In this document: positions 22,900 to 34,282 of the stretch, one piece after another
How positions within the stretch are numbered: the stretch's first letter is position 1
Layout of the letters: every line of letters begins with the position of its first letter
Assembly (NCBI RefSeq): GCF_029873635.1
Contig: NC_080420.1
Span: 120,908,719 to 120,972,718, forward strand
Direction of reading: 5' to 3'
Source of the DNA: Malania oleifera
Taxonomy: Eukaryota > Streptophyta > Magnoliopsida > Santalales > Ximeniaceae
Length of the DNA stretch: 64,000 bases
Made by a program: the position numbers and the translations under genes
The notes under the pieces: model-generated
Databases searched by the model: none
The model's input: the letters and a program-made list of their open reading frames with translations, nothing else
What the model was told of the DNA's origin: nothing

Positions 22900-25043
22900 T
22901 GTTGACCTTATAGGTCATGCCCGGTTTTTATAATGACAAATACTTGTTGTATTTGATGGGTGTTTGAGGATATGTGCAGGTATACAATTGGCATATCAAT
23001 ATGATGGCACAAGGAGTTGAAGTGGAAGACACCTAAAGACCCTATTAATGTTGTATTTAAATGCTTTACTCATTATGGGCCTGCAATAGTAAATAGGGTC
23101 TGACTTGTAATAATCCTACGCATCACTTGCATGGTATGATAGGTAAGCTTAAACGAAAAATACCTAGGATGACCCTAGAACACTCACACATGTATGATTA
23201 AATGGATTGGGTGATCACATAAGTAAAAAGGACCGAAATGTACTAAATATGCATGTTCGGTTGACCGTACTTGAAGGTACAAAAACCACACGGTCGACCG
23301 AAGCGGGATCGGGTCAACAGTTTGACCACATCCCAATCGACTGAGCCATGGCCAGTATATTCCTCTTGGTCGACCGAACTCCCTATAAGTCAACACTTTG
23401 ACCAGCCGGTTGACCGAGCTCAAATTGTAAACCAACTACCTGGTCGACCGAGTTCCCATGTGTGAGAACTCAATGCTTCGGTCGACCGAACTACGTAGTT
23501 CAAATCCTCCCGGTCGACTAAACTGCACTAAAAAGGAAAATCACCCTAGAACCTCCATGTTCAGTCGACCGAACTTCTAGTTCATTTCTTACCTAGTCGA
23601 CCGAACTTGCACAAACTCGGTCAACTGAACTTCCTTCGGTCGACTGGTGCTCTCGATTTGCCCTATTATTTTTATCATGGTTAAAATATTTAAACGGGAT
23701 TAATTATATTAAAATATATTAAAATATTTATAATAATTTCATATGTGTCCCGAATGGTTATATTTTTGGGAAAGTCTATATATACTCCCTCATTTGGAAT
23801 AATTAGCATCAGATTAGCAATCTTAATTAGGAAAAATCTTTTGAAATTCGAAAATCTATTATACTCATTTTTTAGCCTCCAACACTCATTCTTATCAGAT
23901 TTTATTGATCAAATCACTTTGTAAGTGTGATTGAGTGTTCTTTTCATTAGGCTTAAGCTCTCTCTTGTTCTTGTTGATTGAGATTATTTTATTAGAGAGC
24001 TAAACTTGAAGTTTACCTAGGAGACTTCGTTAATAAGTCTTCCCTAAGAATACTTCATTGAGCTTTTGAGTTTTGCATTGTCATTGCAATACTCAAAGAG
24101 TTCACTTTGGATTTTGATTGCTAAAATATTTTACAAATCATTTTCAAAATATCTATTGTGCTTATATTTGATAAATATATATTTTGAGATATTTGCTTGA
24201 GTGTCTAAAGATCTTTGTTGTTATACCCTTAATTGAGATCATCATTTTAATACGAAGATCAAATAACTATCTTTACAAACCATTGTTGAATATCTCTTGT
24301 GGTTTACCTTGATAAAAACTTCTGTTGAGATATTTGGAGTATACTTGTGATCTTTACTAGTGCACTGTGATTGAGAATATTATTTTGACACAAAGATCCT
24401 GTCACTTACACTCTCACGTACTGATTGCAATATTTGCATAAATCTTTGAGAGTAGACACTAAGACTACATTGAGCTTATCATATCTTATCATTTGGTAGT
24501 GCGTTGATTATATCGATACATATCAGCTTATGTAAGAAGCATTTCCTTGTACACAAAATTGTATTTTAAATTTGTAGTATTCCAGGCACGGGCCTAAAGA
24601 GGGAGACTACCCCTGGTAAATAGTTCTGGATTGGCTTAGAAATGGTTAGGAAAGTTAGGTGCATCATCTTAGTAAGATGTGTTGGTTGAGGTCAGCCCCT
24701 TGAATTGACCTGGTTGTAACCGATCCGCTCCACCCGTTAAGTGAGCATTAGTGGAATCCTCGGACTTGCGAGCTAGAGGCGGGGATGTAGGCATAGTTGG
24801 TCAAACCCTGATAACATATCATGAGTGCATGTTATTTTTTTCGTAATTTATTTATTGCACATGTATGCTATATTGTGAATGTCGCGCATGATTTAATTTC
24901 CAAACGTTAAATTTATTTGCGCATTTGGAACTGTATAGACAGACCCTAGGTTGCGAATATACTGCTGTTAGATTAGCCTAACTTAGGAATAAATTTTAAA
25001 ATTCCAATTCACCCTCCCTCTTGGGAATACACAAGTTCCAACA
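22900..25043 (+). mobile_element. Solo LTR G (Copia-type) nested in LTR F
   Basis: It starts TGTTGACCTTATAGG and ends AAGTTCCAACA. It is flanked by identical ATACT copies (22895-22899 and 25044-25048) and is 2144 bp long. The end, with CAATTCACCCTCCCTCTTGG just inside, resembles plant Copia LTRs. It has a palindrome array and a TATA box (23775-23787). No coding domain is present. It is the youngest layer at this spot, since it interrupts LTR F. Confidence 0.87.
23262..23787 (+). promoter_or_regulatory. GGTCGACC palindrome array and TATA box of LTR G
   Basis: About a dozen copies or near copies of CGGTCGACCGAA lie at 23262-23650, spaced 25-50 bp apart. A TATA box, CTATATATAC, follows at about 23776-23785. 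Confidence 0.65.
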
Positions 25044-26349
25044 ATACTAGAGTCTATACAGATAGAGTCTAAACTCCATATTACAAAACATAACCCAGGG
25101 TGCTAGCAATACCCAAAACGACAACCTTGTCACAGTCCAAGTACTCACACAAGTGCTTTACGCACTAAATCGACCACCACACTCTCAACACTAGGATGTT
25201 AGTTCCAGTTACTCGAGGGACCTAAAAACATGTACGTACGATAGGGGTGAGACACATCTCAGTAAGACAGAATCAGGTTATATCAGTGTGTGGCGTATGA
25301 GTGTTATCATGACATAAAACATACACAATTCAGTTTCAGTATTTCCAAAAAACAGTTCCAATATAGTTCTCAACACACACACACATATGATCAAGCAAGC
25401 CGATGTCATCACACCCTTTGGCACAAAGCCGACCCGCATTACATGGCGTCCCCGGCACATGGCGTAGCCCCGAGCTCCCATGGCATCGTACTGGTACATC
25501 TAGTGGATCCACACTCTTTGGTGATCCGCCAGTAAGAGGCGATATTTCATGCCCTCGGATATAGAGCCGGACACTCTTGCCACTGGCAGGTGATATTTCA
25601 TACCTTCGGATATAAAGTCGGACACTCTTTCACAACCTAGAACAATTTGGAACACACGTTCTTATATCTCATTTTAGCAAATCACAACTCAATGCATATT
25701 CATATAACAGTTAATTCCACTCATTTGGTAATCACAAAATCATGATTTTCAAAATACAGTTTAAAACAAGTCAAAGCATGACCATCTCCATAACACAATA
25801 TATTCAACAATATATCCACGATTTTCCAATGAAATTAGAGATGCAACACAATGCCCCATTTTTCCCAAAACTGTAACATGAAAATCCTGTAATTTTTATC
25901 CGTTAGATTTCCCCAAATAAGTAGCCAAAACACACACAGAGGATCGTGAAGCACAGTTCTACCAAATTCGATTTAAAAAATAACCAATATAAATAGAATC
26001 CCCTTACCTTTCCCCAAAAATCCAAACCCGAACTCTATGGCTCCTAAACAATGAACTGAGTTCCCAAATCCTATAAATCACAATACAAAAATCACTTACA
26101 ATCTTACTCTCTACTGATTTACTAAAACAGAAATGAAAACTGAGCCTTACCTCGATTTTTGGGTCAAAACCCGAAGACCTCAAAACGAAGATCCGTTCTA
26201 CAAAATACATAGAGATTCCTTACCTGATCCTTGCAATAACTTCGGATCGTCGATTCTAACAACAAATGGAGAAGAAAGAGAGAGTGGAGCTTCGAGTTCT
26301 AGAGAGAGAGAGAGAGAAATTTGGATGTCTTAGCTTTTAAGCAACCCAA

Positions 26350-26576
26350 AATGATATGTATAGCACCTTTGACTCGCCCAACCTTGCCAACGAGGCGGCG
26401 TCTTCGTCGACGAGCTAGCGAAGGAAATTCATCGCCATTGCAGTGGCCTCGTTGACGAGCCTGAGATTTCCGAATTTCCCAAAATCTCTCGACTTCTTCT
26501 CATCGACGAACCTTTGTATTTTGTCGCCGAGCAATAGAAGGGCCTTTGTCGACGAAATTCTGGCTTTTTCAACGAA
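26350..26576 (-). promoter_or_regulatory. Palindrome array and decayed TATA box of LTR F
   Basis: On the minus strand, TTTGTCGACGAA-type copies run from 26576 to about 26390, followed by a degraded CTATACATAT at about 26353-26362 and a CT tract. It is the antisense equivalent of the LTR A layout. Confidence 0.55.
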
Positions 26577-26944
26577 GCCTGCTCAAATTACTGTTTTACC
26601 CTTTTCTTATTTATTTATTCCATATCTCATGAGTCGGGTTCTTACATTCTACCTTCCTTACAAAAATTTCATCCTCAAAATTTGTAATCTCTCATTTAAA
26701 AACTCATCCACACAATTGAATATACATACCCGACTCTAAGAAGAGCCGGCGGCCACTTACAACGCAACCCCGTCACAATACATACATACCCTCGCTTATG
26801 GCAGAGGAATATCGTGGTTACATACACATACCGTCTTTGGAGTTCACAATAACACACACTCCCAGAGACCAACCACCTATCACAATACAACAGCAACATT
26901 ATTCACACGTACTCAATGAACTCTACTATCCAAACTACCTCTCA

Positions 26945-27640
26945 AAACAACTGTGGATACTTTCGGCGTATCTCCGCTTCCAATTCCCAAGAAGCTTCCT
27001 CAACCTCATGATTCCGCCACAATACCTCCACTAACGGTATATCCTTGGTACGTAACTTTTGAACTTTACGGTCCAGAACCTGAATGGGTACCTCCTCATA
27101 TGCTAAAACATCCCCAATTTCTAAGTTCTCGTAATTAATAACATACGACGGATCCGACGCGTACCTCCTCAACATAGATTCGTGGAACACATCATGGATT
27201 CTCGAGAGCACCGGGGGTAGTGCAATCTTGTAGGCTACCGAACTCACTCACTCAAGAACCTCGAAGGGTCCAATATACCTCGGGCTCAACTTGCCCTTCT
27301 TCCCGAATCTCATCACCCCTTTCATCGAAGCGATTCTTAGGAATATCATACCCCCCACCTCGAATTCCAACTCACGACAGTGAACATTCGCGTAACTCAT
27401 CTGCTGACTCTGAGCTGATTTAATCTTATCCCGGATCAAATCCACCTTCTCAGACGCCTGCTGCACCAGTTCAGGTCCTAAAACCTGACGTTCACCAACC
27501 TCATCCCAATATAGAGGAGACTGACACCTCCAACTATACAAAGCTTCGAACGGTGCCATCCCGATACTAGCCTGAAAGTTATTGTTATAAGAAAACTTTA
27601 CTAGTGGCAGAAACTGCATCCAACCACCACCGAAGTCTAA
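26945..27640 (-). pseudogene. Gypsy pol, integrase C-terminal end (antisense, broken)
   Basis: One reading frame with an in-frame TGA at 27248-27250. It reads FGGGWMQFLPLVKFSYNN, then GMAPFEALYSWRCQSPLYWD, GPFEVLE, stop, then ALPPVLSRIHDVFHESMLRR and EVLWRNHEVEEASWELE to a KYPQLF end. This is the end of plant chromovirus integrase with a chromodomain-like tail. Upstream sequence is lost at the junction near 27640. Confidence 0.87.
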
Positions 27641-27993
27641 GTCCTCGGTATATTGGCCCTTTCGAGATCCTAGAAAGGATAGGTTCGGTTGCTTATTGAG
27701 TGGCTTTACCCCCGACATTATCTAGAGTCCATGACGTGTTCCATGTGTCAGTGCTGAGAAAGTACATGTTAGATCCATCGCACGTGTTGAGTTACGAACC
27801 TTTAAAGATCAGTGATGCTTTATCATATGAGGAGGTACCAATACAAGTATTAGATCCGAAAGTTCAGCAGTTACGGACTAAAGAGATACCGCTAGTGAAG
27901 GTATTATGGCGTAACCATGCAGTGGAGGAAACTTCATGGGAGTTAGAGTATGAGATACGCTAGAAGTACCCTCACTTATTCAGAGATAGTTAG
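27641..27993 (+). pseudogene. Gypsy pol end of the large element (sense, broken)
   Basis: It starts within PRYIGPFEILERIGSVAY and continues ALPPTLSRVHDVFHVSVLRK, then VLWRNHAVEETSWELE, to KYPHLF. In-frame stops lie at 27697-27699 (TGA) and 27961-27963 (TAG). It is homologous to the antisense piece just to its left but not identical. It leads to the polypurine tract of this element. Confidence 0.85.
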
Positions 27994-28235
27994 AGTTATA
28001 TAGGTAAGCAGAAGAATATGTAAGTAAATGTATCTGTGTTTAATAAAGTATGTATGTCTTCAGGGGAGTTTGTATGTATATTGTGATCTTCCGAAGTATT
28101 ATGTTGTAACCACAGTATTCCTCCGCCATATAAGAGGGCATGTAATAAACTTGGACCTGAACTGCTATGTGGGTGGCTGCCGACTTTTCAGTAGAATTAA
28201 GTTAAAAGATAAGATTATGCTTAGAATTGGTTAAT

Positions 28236-28272
28236 AAATTTCGAGGACAAAATTTTTATAAGGAGGGGAGAT
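28236..28272 (+). other. Polypurine tract region before 3' LTR D
   Basis: TTTCGAGGACAAAATTTTTA is followed by AAGGAGGGGAGA, directly before the LTR. This is the standard plus-strand priming site arrangement of plant Gypsy elements. Confidence 0.8.
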
Positions 28273-30398
28273 TTTAGATACCCGAACCCGTAAATAAGGA
28301 AAATAAACAAGAAAAGGGTAAAAAGGGAATTATAGCAGGGTTTGTTGACGAAGGCAGTATGTTCGTCGACGAAATCCCTTCAGTTCTTCATCGCCGAAAT
28401 TTAGAGCGTCGTCAACAAAGAAATACAAAGCGAACCAAAGAAAATATCTAGATGGGGTAGCTTCGTCGACGAATTGAGTGGCTAGCTCGTCGACGAATTT
28501 GACTCGGTCAAAGACTATAAATATCATTTTTGGTTGCTTAAGGGTTAAGAAAACCCAAAAGCTCTCTCTCTCTCTCTCTCTCTTTCTATGATCCTTCATC
28601 GTTTGTTTCGACGATCGGAAGTTCCTACGCTGATTAGAAGTGGAAATTCTACAGTTATAGTGGATCAGATCGTCGTTTTGAAGATTTTCAGGATTATCCC
28701 TAAAATCGAGGTAAGGATATGAATTCATTTTTGATTCGGTAGATTTGTAGTAAATAGGATTATATTAAAGTATAGTTCTTCGATTTTTAGGTTTTGAGGT
28801 TTCCATGTCATAGTTTTGGATCAACAAGCTCGTGTTTCAGTTTTCGGGATAAAGGTAAGGGGATTTGTTTACATCAATATTTTTAGAAAAAGAAACCACA
28901 TGATATGTAGTTTATGTTCATATGTACTTATTGACTGCTTATTTGCAAAGTTTTACCGGGTATAAATGTCGTTTCTTACCATTTTCACGATTTTACGGTT
29001 TTGACAAAAATGAGGTTTTTGGTATATGATCTCCAAATTTCTTATACTACTTTATTTGCATTAAAACTAAAGTAGGAGATGCTTGAAACTCTTAAATAGT
29101 AGCATAAATGATATTTTACAAACCAACTTATATGAAATGTATATTTAATCAAATAAGTGTGACATACGATATGAATTGAATCTATACTGATGTGATGTAT
29201 GTATATGAATTATGGGGACTAAAGTCCCAAGTGATTATCAGAAAATGTAGAAAACAGGTGTCAGTTAGATATCGTGTCAAGTATGAGAAAAGGGTAAAAC
29301 CGAGAGGTTATGAGACAGTTTCCACCACAGTATGAATGAAAGTATGCTTGAATGAGATTGTGAAAATACAGGAATAGCACAGGTATTATGTTTTAATGTA
29401 AATTGTATATATGATATTGGGGCCACAACTTGTCTTAATAGTATATGAAGCCTTTAAAAAGCTTATATTACATAGGCTCGGTACCGTTGCCAAAATAAAG
29501 GTACAGTGCAATCACACGTAGTTATTGTTCAGTGTGGGTACCTAGTAGTAGGCTTGGTAAGAAGGGTCACTGGTCAAAAGGGACCAGGGTGGTGATGGCC
29601 AAGTTAGACTGCAGTATGATATGATGCTTGATGATGCCCATATGTACAGGGCTCGACCAGTGTTTTCTTAGCGCACAACCCTTGCCATAGGGAGTTACTA
29701 ACATAGTTATGATAGTTTCGAGCTGGACGGTGTTCTAAATATGCATATACATGATTTAAACGCTTTATTGGGCAAAGTCACAGGTCTGAGTATCGAACAG
29801 AGGGATCGTACAATGTATGAGCCTGTACCTTACCCTAACCTCGAGAACTCTCACTTGTAACGGTGCTAGGTTTTATATTATTAGGGAGTTATATATATAC
29901 TATATATATACATTACAGTATTGAGAATGTTTAATCTATGTAACTGTTTTCAAACAAGAATATAACTGTACAATCATACACTGATGTGATATTTTCCTCC
30001 TTACTAAGAAGTGTCTCACCCCAATCTTACAACATTTCTTTCAGGAGTTACAGGAAATTGGTCTTAGTCATCTAGAGAGGCTGTGGAGTGTAGGGTCCTA
30101 TTAGTTAGCATAAGTTTTTGTATGAGTACTGGGTTGTTAGCCTGGTTGGTTTTGAGAATGTAATATAGTTTATGTTTTACGTACGGTTGAATATATGTAA
30201 GGAATAGTTAGATACTCTGGTATGTCTAATAGAACCCATATGAATGTTTATGTTTCCGCAATATATGTGAGTATAGATCATTATGAAATGCCCATATGTC
30301 CCCGTTTAGGGAGGGTAGATATGTATGACAGTAGGATTTGTACAAGATATGTATGTATAGTAGCACTCTAGGGCCGTATTAAGGGTCAAGGCGTCACA
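28273..30398 (+). repeat. 3' LTR D of the large Gypsy element
   Basis: 2126 bp, uninterrupted, and the best reference for this LTR family. Palindrome copies at 28339-28500 include TTCGTCGACGAA variants. The TATA box is at 28514-28523, a CT tract at 28561-28584, and the end is GGCGTCACA followed by the ACAAG target duplication. Confidence 0.9.
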
Positions 30399-32800
30399 AC
30401 AAGTTTGTGACATCAAAAACCCACGTGATAACATTAAAGAGGAGAAGAGTTTCGTAGAAAAAAAAAAAAAATATTTGAATGGTTATTAACTTTGTAAAGG
30501 TGAAGGCGCTTTAGATATTGAATAAAAGACATTGACTTTTTGAGATCAAGTAGAAAAACAAAATACCAAATCTCTCTTCAAAAGTCTATCAAAAAGGATA
30601 AGCAAAAAAAATGCAAACTTTTCTTAGGGTTTTTTTTTTTAGGAATTTGAAAAATGTTAGAGAAGGAAAAAAGTAAAATACGAAGGAATTTGTTTTTGGT
30701 CTTTGATTATCAAAGAAAGTGAGAAACAAAATGAAATACATAAAAAATAAATTAACAAAAATTTAGTTTCACACATAATTAGTTTTTAAATTTTCTTAAT
30801 TTTTATTTATATTAGAAAAAAAATTAATTTTCAATAGCATGTGATATATAGAGAAAATATGATGAAAAATTATTTTCTTTTTTACTTTCTCTTTCTTTCT
30901 TTTTTCCAAAACAAAATCCTTGATCCAAACATATCCTTAAGATTTCAAAATTTTCATGAACCACCTTGAACACTTAATTTTAGGACAATTATGTGTTTTC
31001 CTCTTAATTTGATAGTAGATTAAGGAAGATGATGCAGTAATATAATTATTTTGAAAATTAAATATTTCAGACAATTTTTTAAAGAGGTTTGTATCTTTTT
31101 CAAACACGATTAAATGAAATATACTGCTTTTAGGATTCGTTTTACTTGAAAAATAAAAAGAAAGAAAAATAAGGAAGAAATTTATTTTCCCTTATAATTT
31201 TCTTATCTATTAAATACTATCAAAAATAAAAAATTATTTTTATATAACTAAAAATTTAAAAACAAAAAATTAATAATGTGTAAAGTGAAAATTTTATTCA
31301 TAAATTTAATATTTTTTTTATTTTTTATTTACTTTTATTGGTAATCAAAAAATGAAAATGTTATTTTCTTAATATTTTTCCTTTTTTATAAATATTTTTC
31401 AAATTCCATTGAAAAATATTGTCATTTAAAAATTTTATTTTTTTTTAAAGTTCAAAAGTACTGAAAAAGTTAAAAGTGTGATTGTGTGTGCGTAAGCAAG
31501 GTGAGGGGTGAACATCAATTAGCTCACCTCCTTTAAAAGTCAAGGAGACCTTTTTAGGGTAAAGGACAGAATTGTCATTTTCCTCTTTTTTTTTTTTCAT
31601 ACTAAAAAATATATTTTTTTTCTTAATACACATAAAAATATATTATTTTCACTTTTCACAAACCTTATTAAAGATTCAATAAATATATTTTAAATTCCTA
31701 ATTTTAACTTTTATGAGATTTTAGACAATTGTTCGTGTATGCTTACAATAATAACAACAAAACCAAACCTTAAGTCTCACTAGGTGAGATTGGTTATATG
31801 AATCATTTTTCGTAAATTTATGTGATCAAAAACCATTTCTTTTGACTGATTCAGAAATATTAAATCGTCGCTCACTATCTTCTTTCAAGTTAGTTTATGT
31901 CTCCTCTGCCTCTTTACAGTAACAAACTCACTTTTTCCTATTTGTGCGCTATGTGTATGCTCATGAAAGACACATTATGTTCTTCGCACTAATATGATTG
32001 AAAGGGAAAAATGGTCACATAATTATTTAATTTTTTTGATGAACTATAAAATGTATAGCCAAATAGATTATTTAAATTTACATTTAGACAATATAAATAG
32101 AACCCTATACACTTAAAATATATAAATAATTATCGATGGAGACATGCTAGGTGTGACTATTGACTAAATAAAATTGACACTTCTTTTAGAAAACTCTTTA
32201 AACACATTACCAAAATAACATTTTATTATTAGAATAACTAAGTGTATGTACAAAGGCACACCCAATTACTAACTCTCATACTCAATTATTGGAAATAATG
32301 ATTAATATTAAAATACTTTTATTCTGTAAATTAATCAAGTTTAATGTATTTTAAAAAAAAAAAAAAAAAAAATTTAATAAAAAGTAAACATGATAATTTT
32401 TTTTAGATGATAGGTTTGTTGTAAAATTTAATTTCTATATAAATAAATGAAGGGATGTAAAAATTCACTCAAGGAAAAAGGATATTAGGAATTATTTTTT
32501 AGTAAAAATTGTCCCTTTAATTAATGATTTTGTGACCAAACATCCAAATTCACTAATCAACTTTTTAAATTAGTACAAACCTCATATTTACGTTTAAAAA
32601 TTAACCCATTAACCCTTCAAATTAATTAAAAAAACTATATTTATACTTAAAAAATTTCCTTTATTTTCTCACTCAAATCAAAATATTTATTAATAATATC
32701 TTAAAAGTAATCCCACATGGAACGCACTCCAACCCCATTAGTAATTAATTAATTAATTAAATTAATTAAACTAATCTTTATAACCCAACATGGTTATGAA
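30399..32800. other. AT-rich intergenic DNA
   Basis: No gene was found. The stretch is strongly AT-rich with long A and T runs (for example about 32352-32371) and a TTAA-type run at 32741-32768. An RTE-like antisense fragment lies at about 31747-31990. Confidence 0.6.
31747..31990 (-). mobile_element. RTE-like non-LTR remnant (3' end, antisense)
   Basis: The AACAACAAAACCAAACC run, then CTTAAGTCTCACTAGGTGAG and a GATTGGTTATATGAATC run, is the reverse complement of the plant RTE-type 3' end with its TTG-rich tail. Four similar pieces lie in introns of the downstream exonuclease gene. Confidence 0.65.
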
Positions 32801-32814
32801 TGAGACCACCTTAT

Positions 32815-33354
32815 CACAAAAGGGGAGCGCCCCGTGCGCATTTCCCGTGGCGCGAGACACGATCCTATCCGCACGCTCCTACGTGCGCCTCGATGCAGCC
32901 GCGTGGCATCCGGAGATCTGATTCACCCTGTCACCCTCCGATGCTGGTCGGACGGACGTCGCCAAGTGGGCCCCAATCCGAGCAGGTACAACGTCCCCTT
33001 GGCCTCGGTTTCCTCGAATTACGAGGTTGATGGATCTAACGGTCCAGATCATCCCGCAGCTATCGTCTCGGGCACAGTGTTACTCTTCTCCTAGCTTTGT
33101 TGGGGGGTAGGGGGGGGGAGTACAGTGCGTCCCGGCGCAAGTTAACACTGCTCACGGCGTTTCTTGCGCAACAGAGATTTTTAGAGAGAGAGAGAGAGAG
33201 AGAGAGGGAAATGTGACTTTGAGAGAGAGGGGGGCGTTGGCTTCTTTCCATTTTTGCTGAAGATTCAGTGGGCCATTGCTTTTGATTAGGGTTTTGGGGT
33301 TCATTTTAAGATACATCTCAGCATTATATATACTCTGGCGAGAGCGAGAGGGAG
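32815..33354 (+). promoter_or_regulatory. GC-rich promoter region of the exonuclease gene
   Basis: A sharp GC-rich, CpG-rich island (32815-33170) stands out from AT-rich flanks. It contains the run GGATCTAACGGTCCAGATC (about 33030-33048). A GA microsatellite follows at 33183-33208 and a TATA box (ATTATATATA) at 33323-33332. The start site is placed near 33355 by distance from the TATA box. Confidence 0.6.
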
Positions 33355-33392
33355 GAGCTCTGAAGAACATCCCTTTCATCTGTTTGGATTCG

Positions 33393-34264
33393 GTAAGTGC
33401 GAGTTTATTGATTTTCGGTTAAAATTTTTCATGGGTTCAGTGTGTTTTTTCGTTTTCCTGAATTGGGTTTGTTGAGTGATGAATGAAGCAGAAATCCATG
33501 GCGAAATTCTCAGAGTTATGTTTTTCGTAATTCTGATGAATGAGGTTCACTTTCTCAGCTTCTCCATCTGGGTGGTTACTTCTTCGTTATAAATATACTA
33601 TGAAGTAGTTGCTTGTAATATTTTAATTTTGCTATTTTTGGTTAGAGCACTTTTGTTCTTCTGCTTGGCGGCTGAGAAAACAGACGAAAGTATGAGGAAA
33701 TAGGAGTACAAAAAAACCGCGAGGGCTTGGTTGACTGGGGACGTTTTTCTTTTATTGGGTGTTCAATAATGGACAAATCCACTTGATTGTGATTGGAAAT
33801 TGTTCATTTCTGCTCCAAAGTTTGCTTATAAACTATACTGTGACGGAGGCGCCCATGCATGTGCTTTAGTCATCATAAAATTAGCAAGTAAACACTTTTC
33901 ACTGGTTTTGTTATGTCTTGAATACCTATATTTCCTGTGCTTGGCAGAGCTGAATGCAGATCCCAGTAACCTGACAATCAGTTTTGTATTTGCGGTTCGC
34001 ACACGTTTTTTTTCCGTAGGCGTGCTTTGGATGACTGTATCTCATCTGCATGAGTTTGTTGTAGGTGGGGTTAGGGTCTGAGCATTTGACTGATATTTGA
34101 TAGTTGTACCTCCATTTTGATTGATGGTGAAGCCATTTTGAATTGTAGTTTTGCTATTATATGTAGTAGTGAAACGAAAGGCTAACGCTGGAGTAATGAA
34201 ATGAATGAATGTCTTTTGAATTACTTACTATCTTCAGTTGGCTAATTCCTGCTCTGCTTTCCAG
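33393..34264 (+). other. Intron in the 5' UTR of the exonuclease gene
   Basis: The donor GTAAGT after 33392 and the acceptor TTTCCAG ending at 34264 bound an 872-bp leader intron. Neither side contains an ATG before the one at 34283. Confidence 0.7.
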
Positions 34265-34282
34265 AATTTTCAGTGATTCTAG

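Larger units (their letters stand above)
22702..26646 (-). repeat. LTR F (Gypsy, antisense), split by Copia-type LTR G
   Basis: The parts are 22702-22899 and 25044-26646, about 1.8 kb together. In its own direction it begins TGTAAGAACCCGACTC (from 26646) and ends near 22702 with GGTGTGACG in place of GGCGTGACA. Its interior is the reverse complement of LTR A. Confidence 0.85.
22702..27640 (-). mobile_element. Antisense Gypsy element: 3' LTR and end of pol only
   Basis: Read on the minus strand: integrase C-terminus and chromovirus-type end (27640 down to about 26945), polypurine tract (26647-26660), then LTR F (26646 to 22702). Its upstream part and 5' LTR are missing; it stops abruptly at about 27640 against the plus-strand pol end of the host element. 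LTR F is the same family as A and E. Confidence 0.82.
18062..30398 (+). mobile_element. Large Gypsy LTR retrotransposon, internally deleted and carrying nested insertions
   Basis: 5' LTR C (18062-22107) and 3' LTR D (28273-30398) share their start (AGA-ACCCGAACCCGTAAATAAGG type) and their end. The whole is flanked by identical 5-bp ACAAG copies at 18057-18061 and 30399-30403, so both ends are original. Of the internal region only a gag start (22108-22701) and the end of pol plus the polypurine tract (27641-28272) remain. The middle is replaced by an antisense Gypsy piece. The LTRs differ at many sites, mostly transitions, so the insertion is not recent. The pol remnant has the chromovirus-type end. 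Confidence 0.88.
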
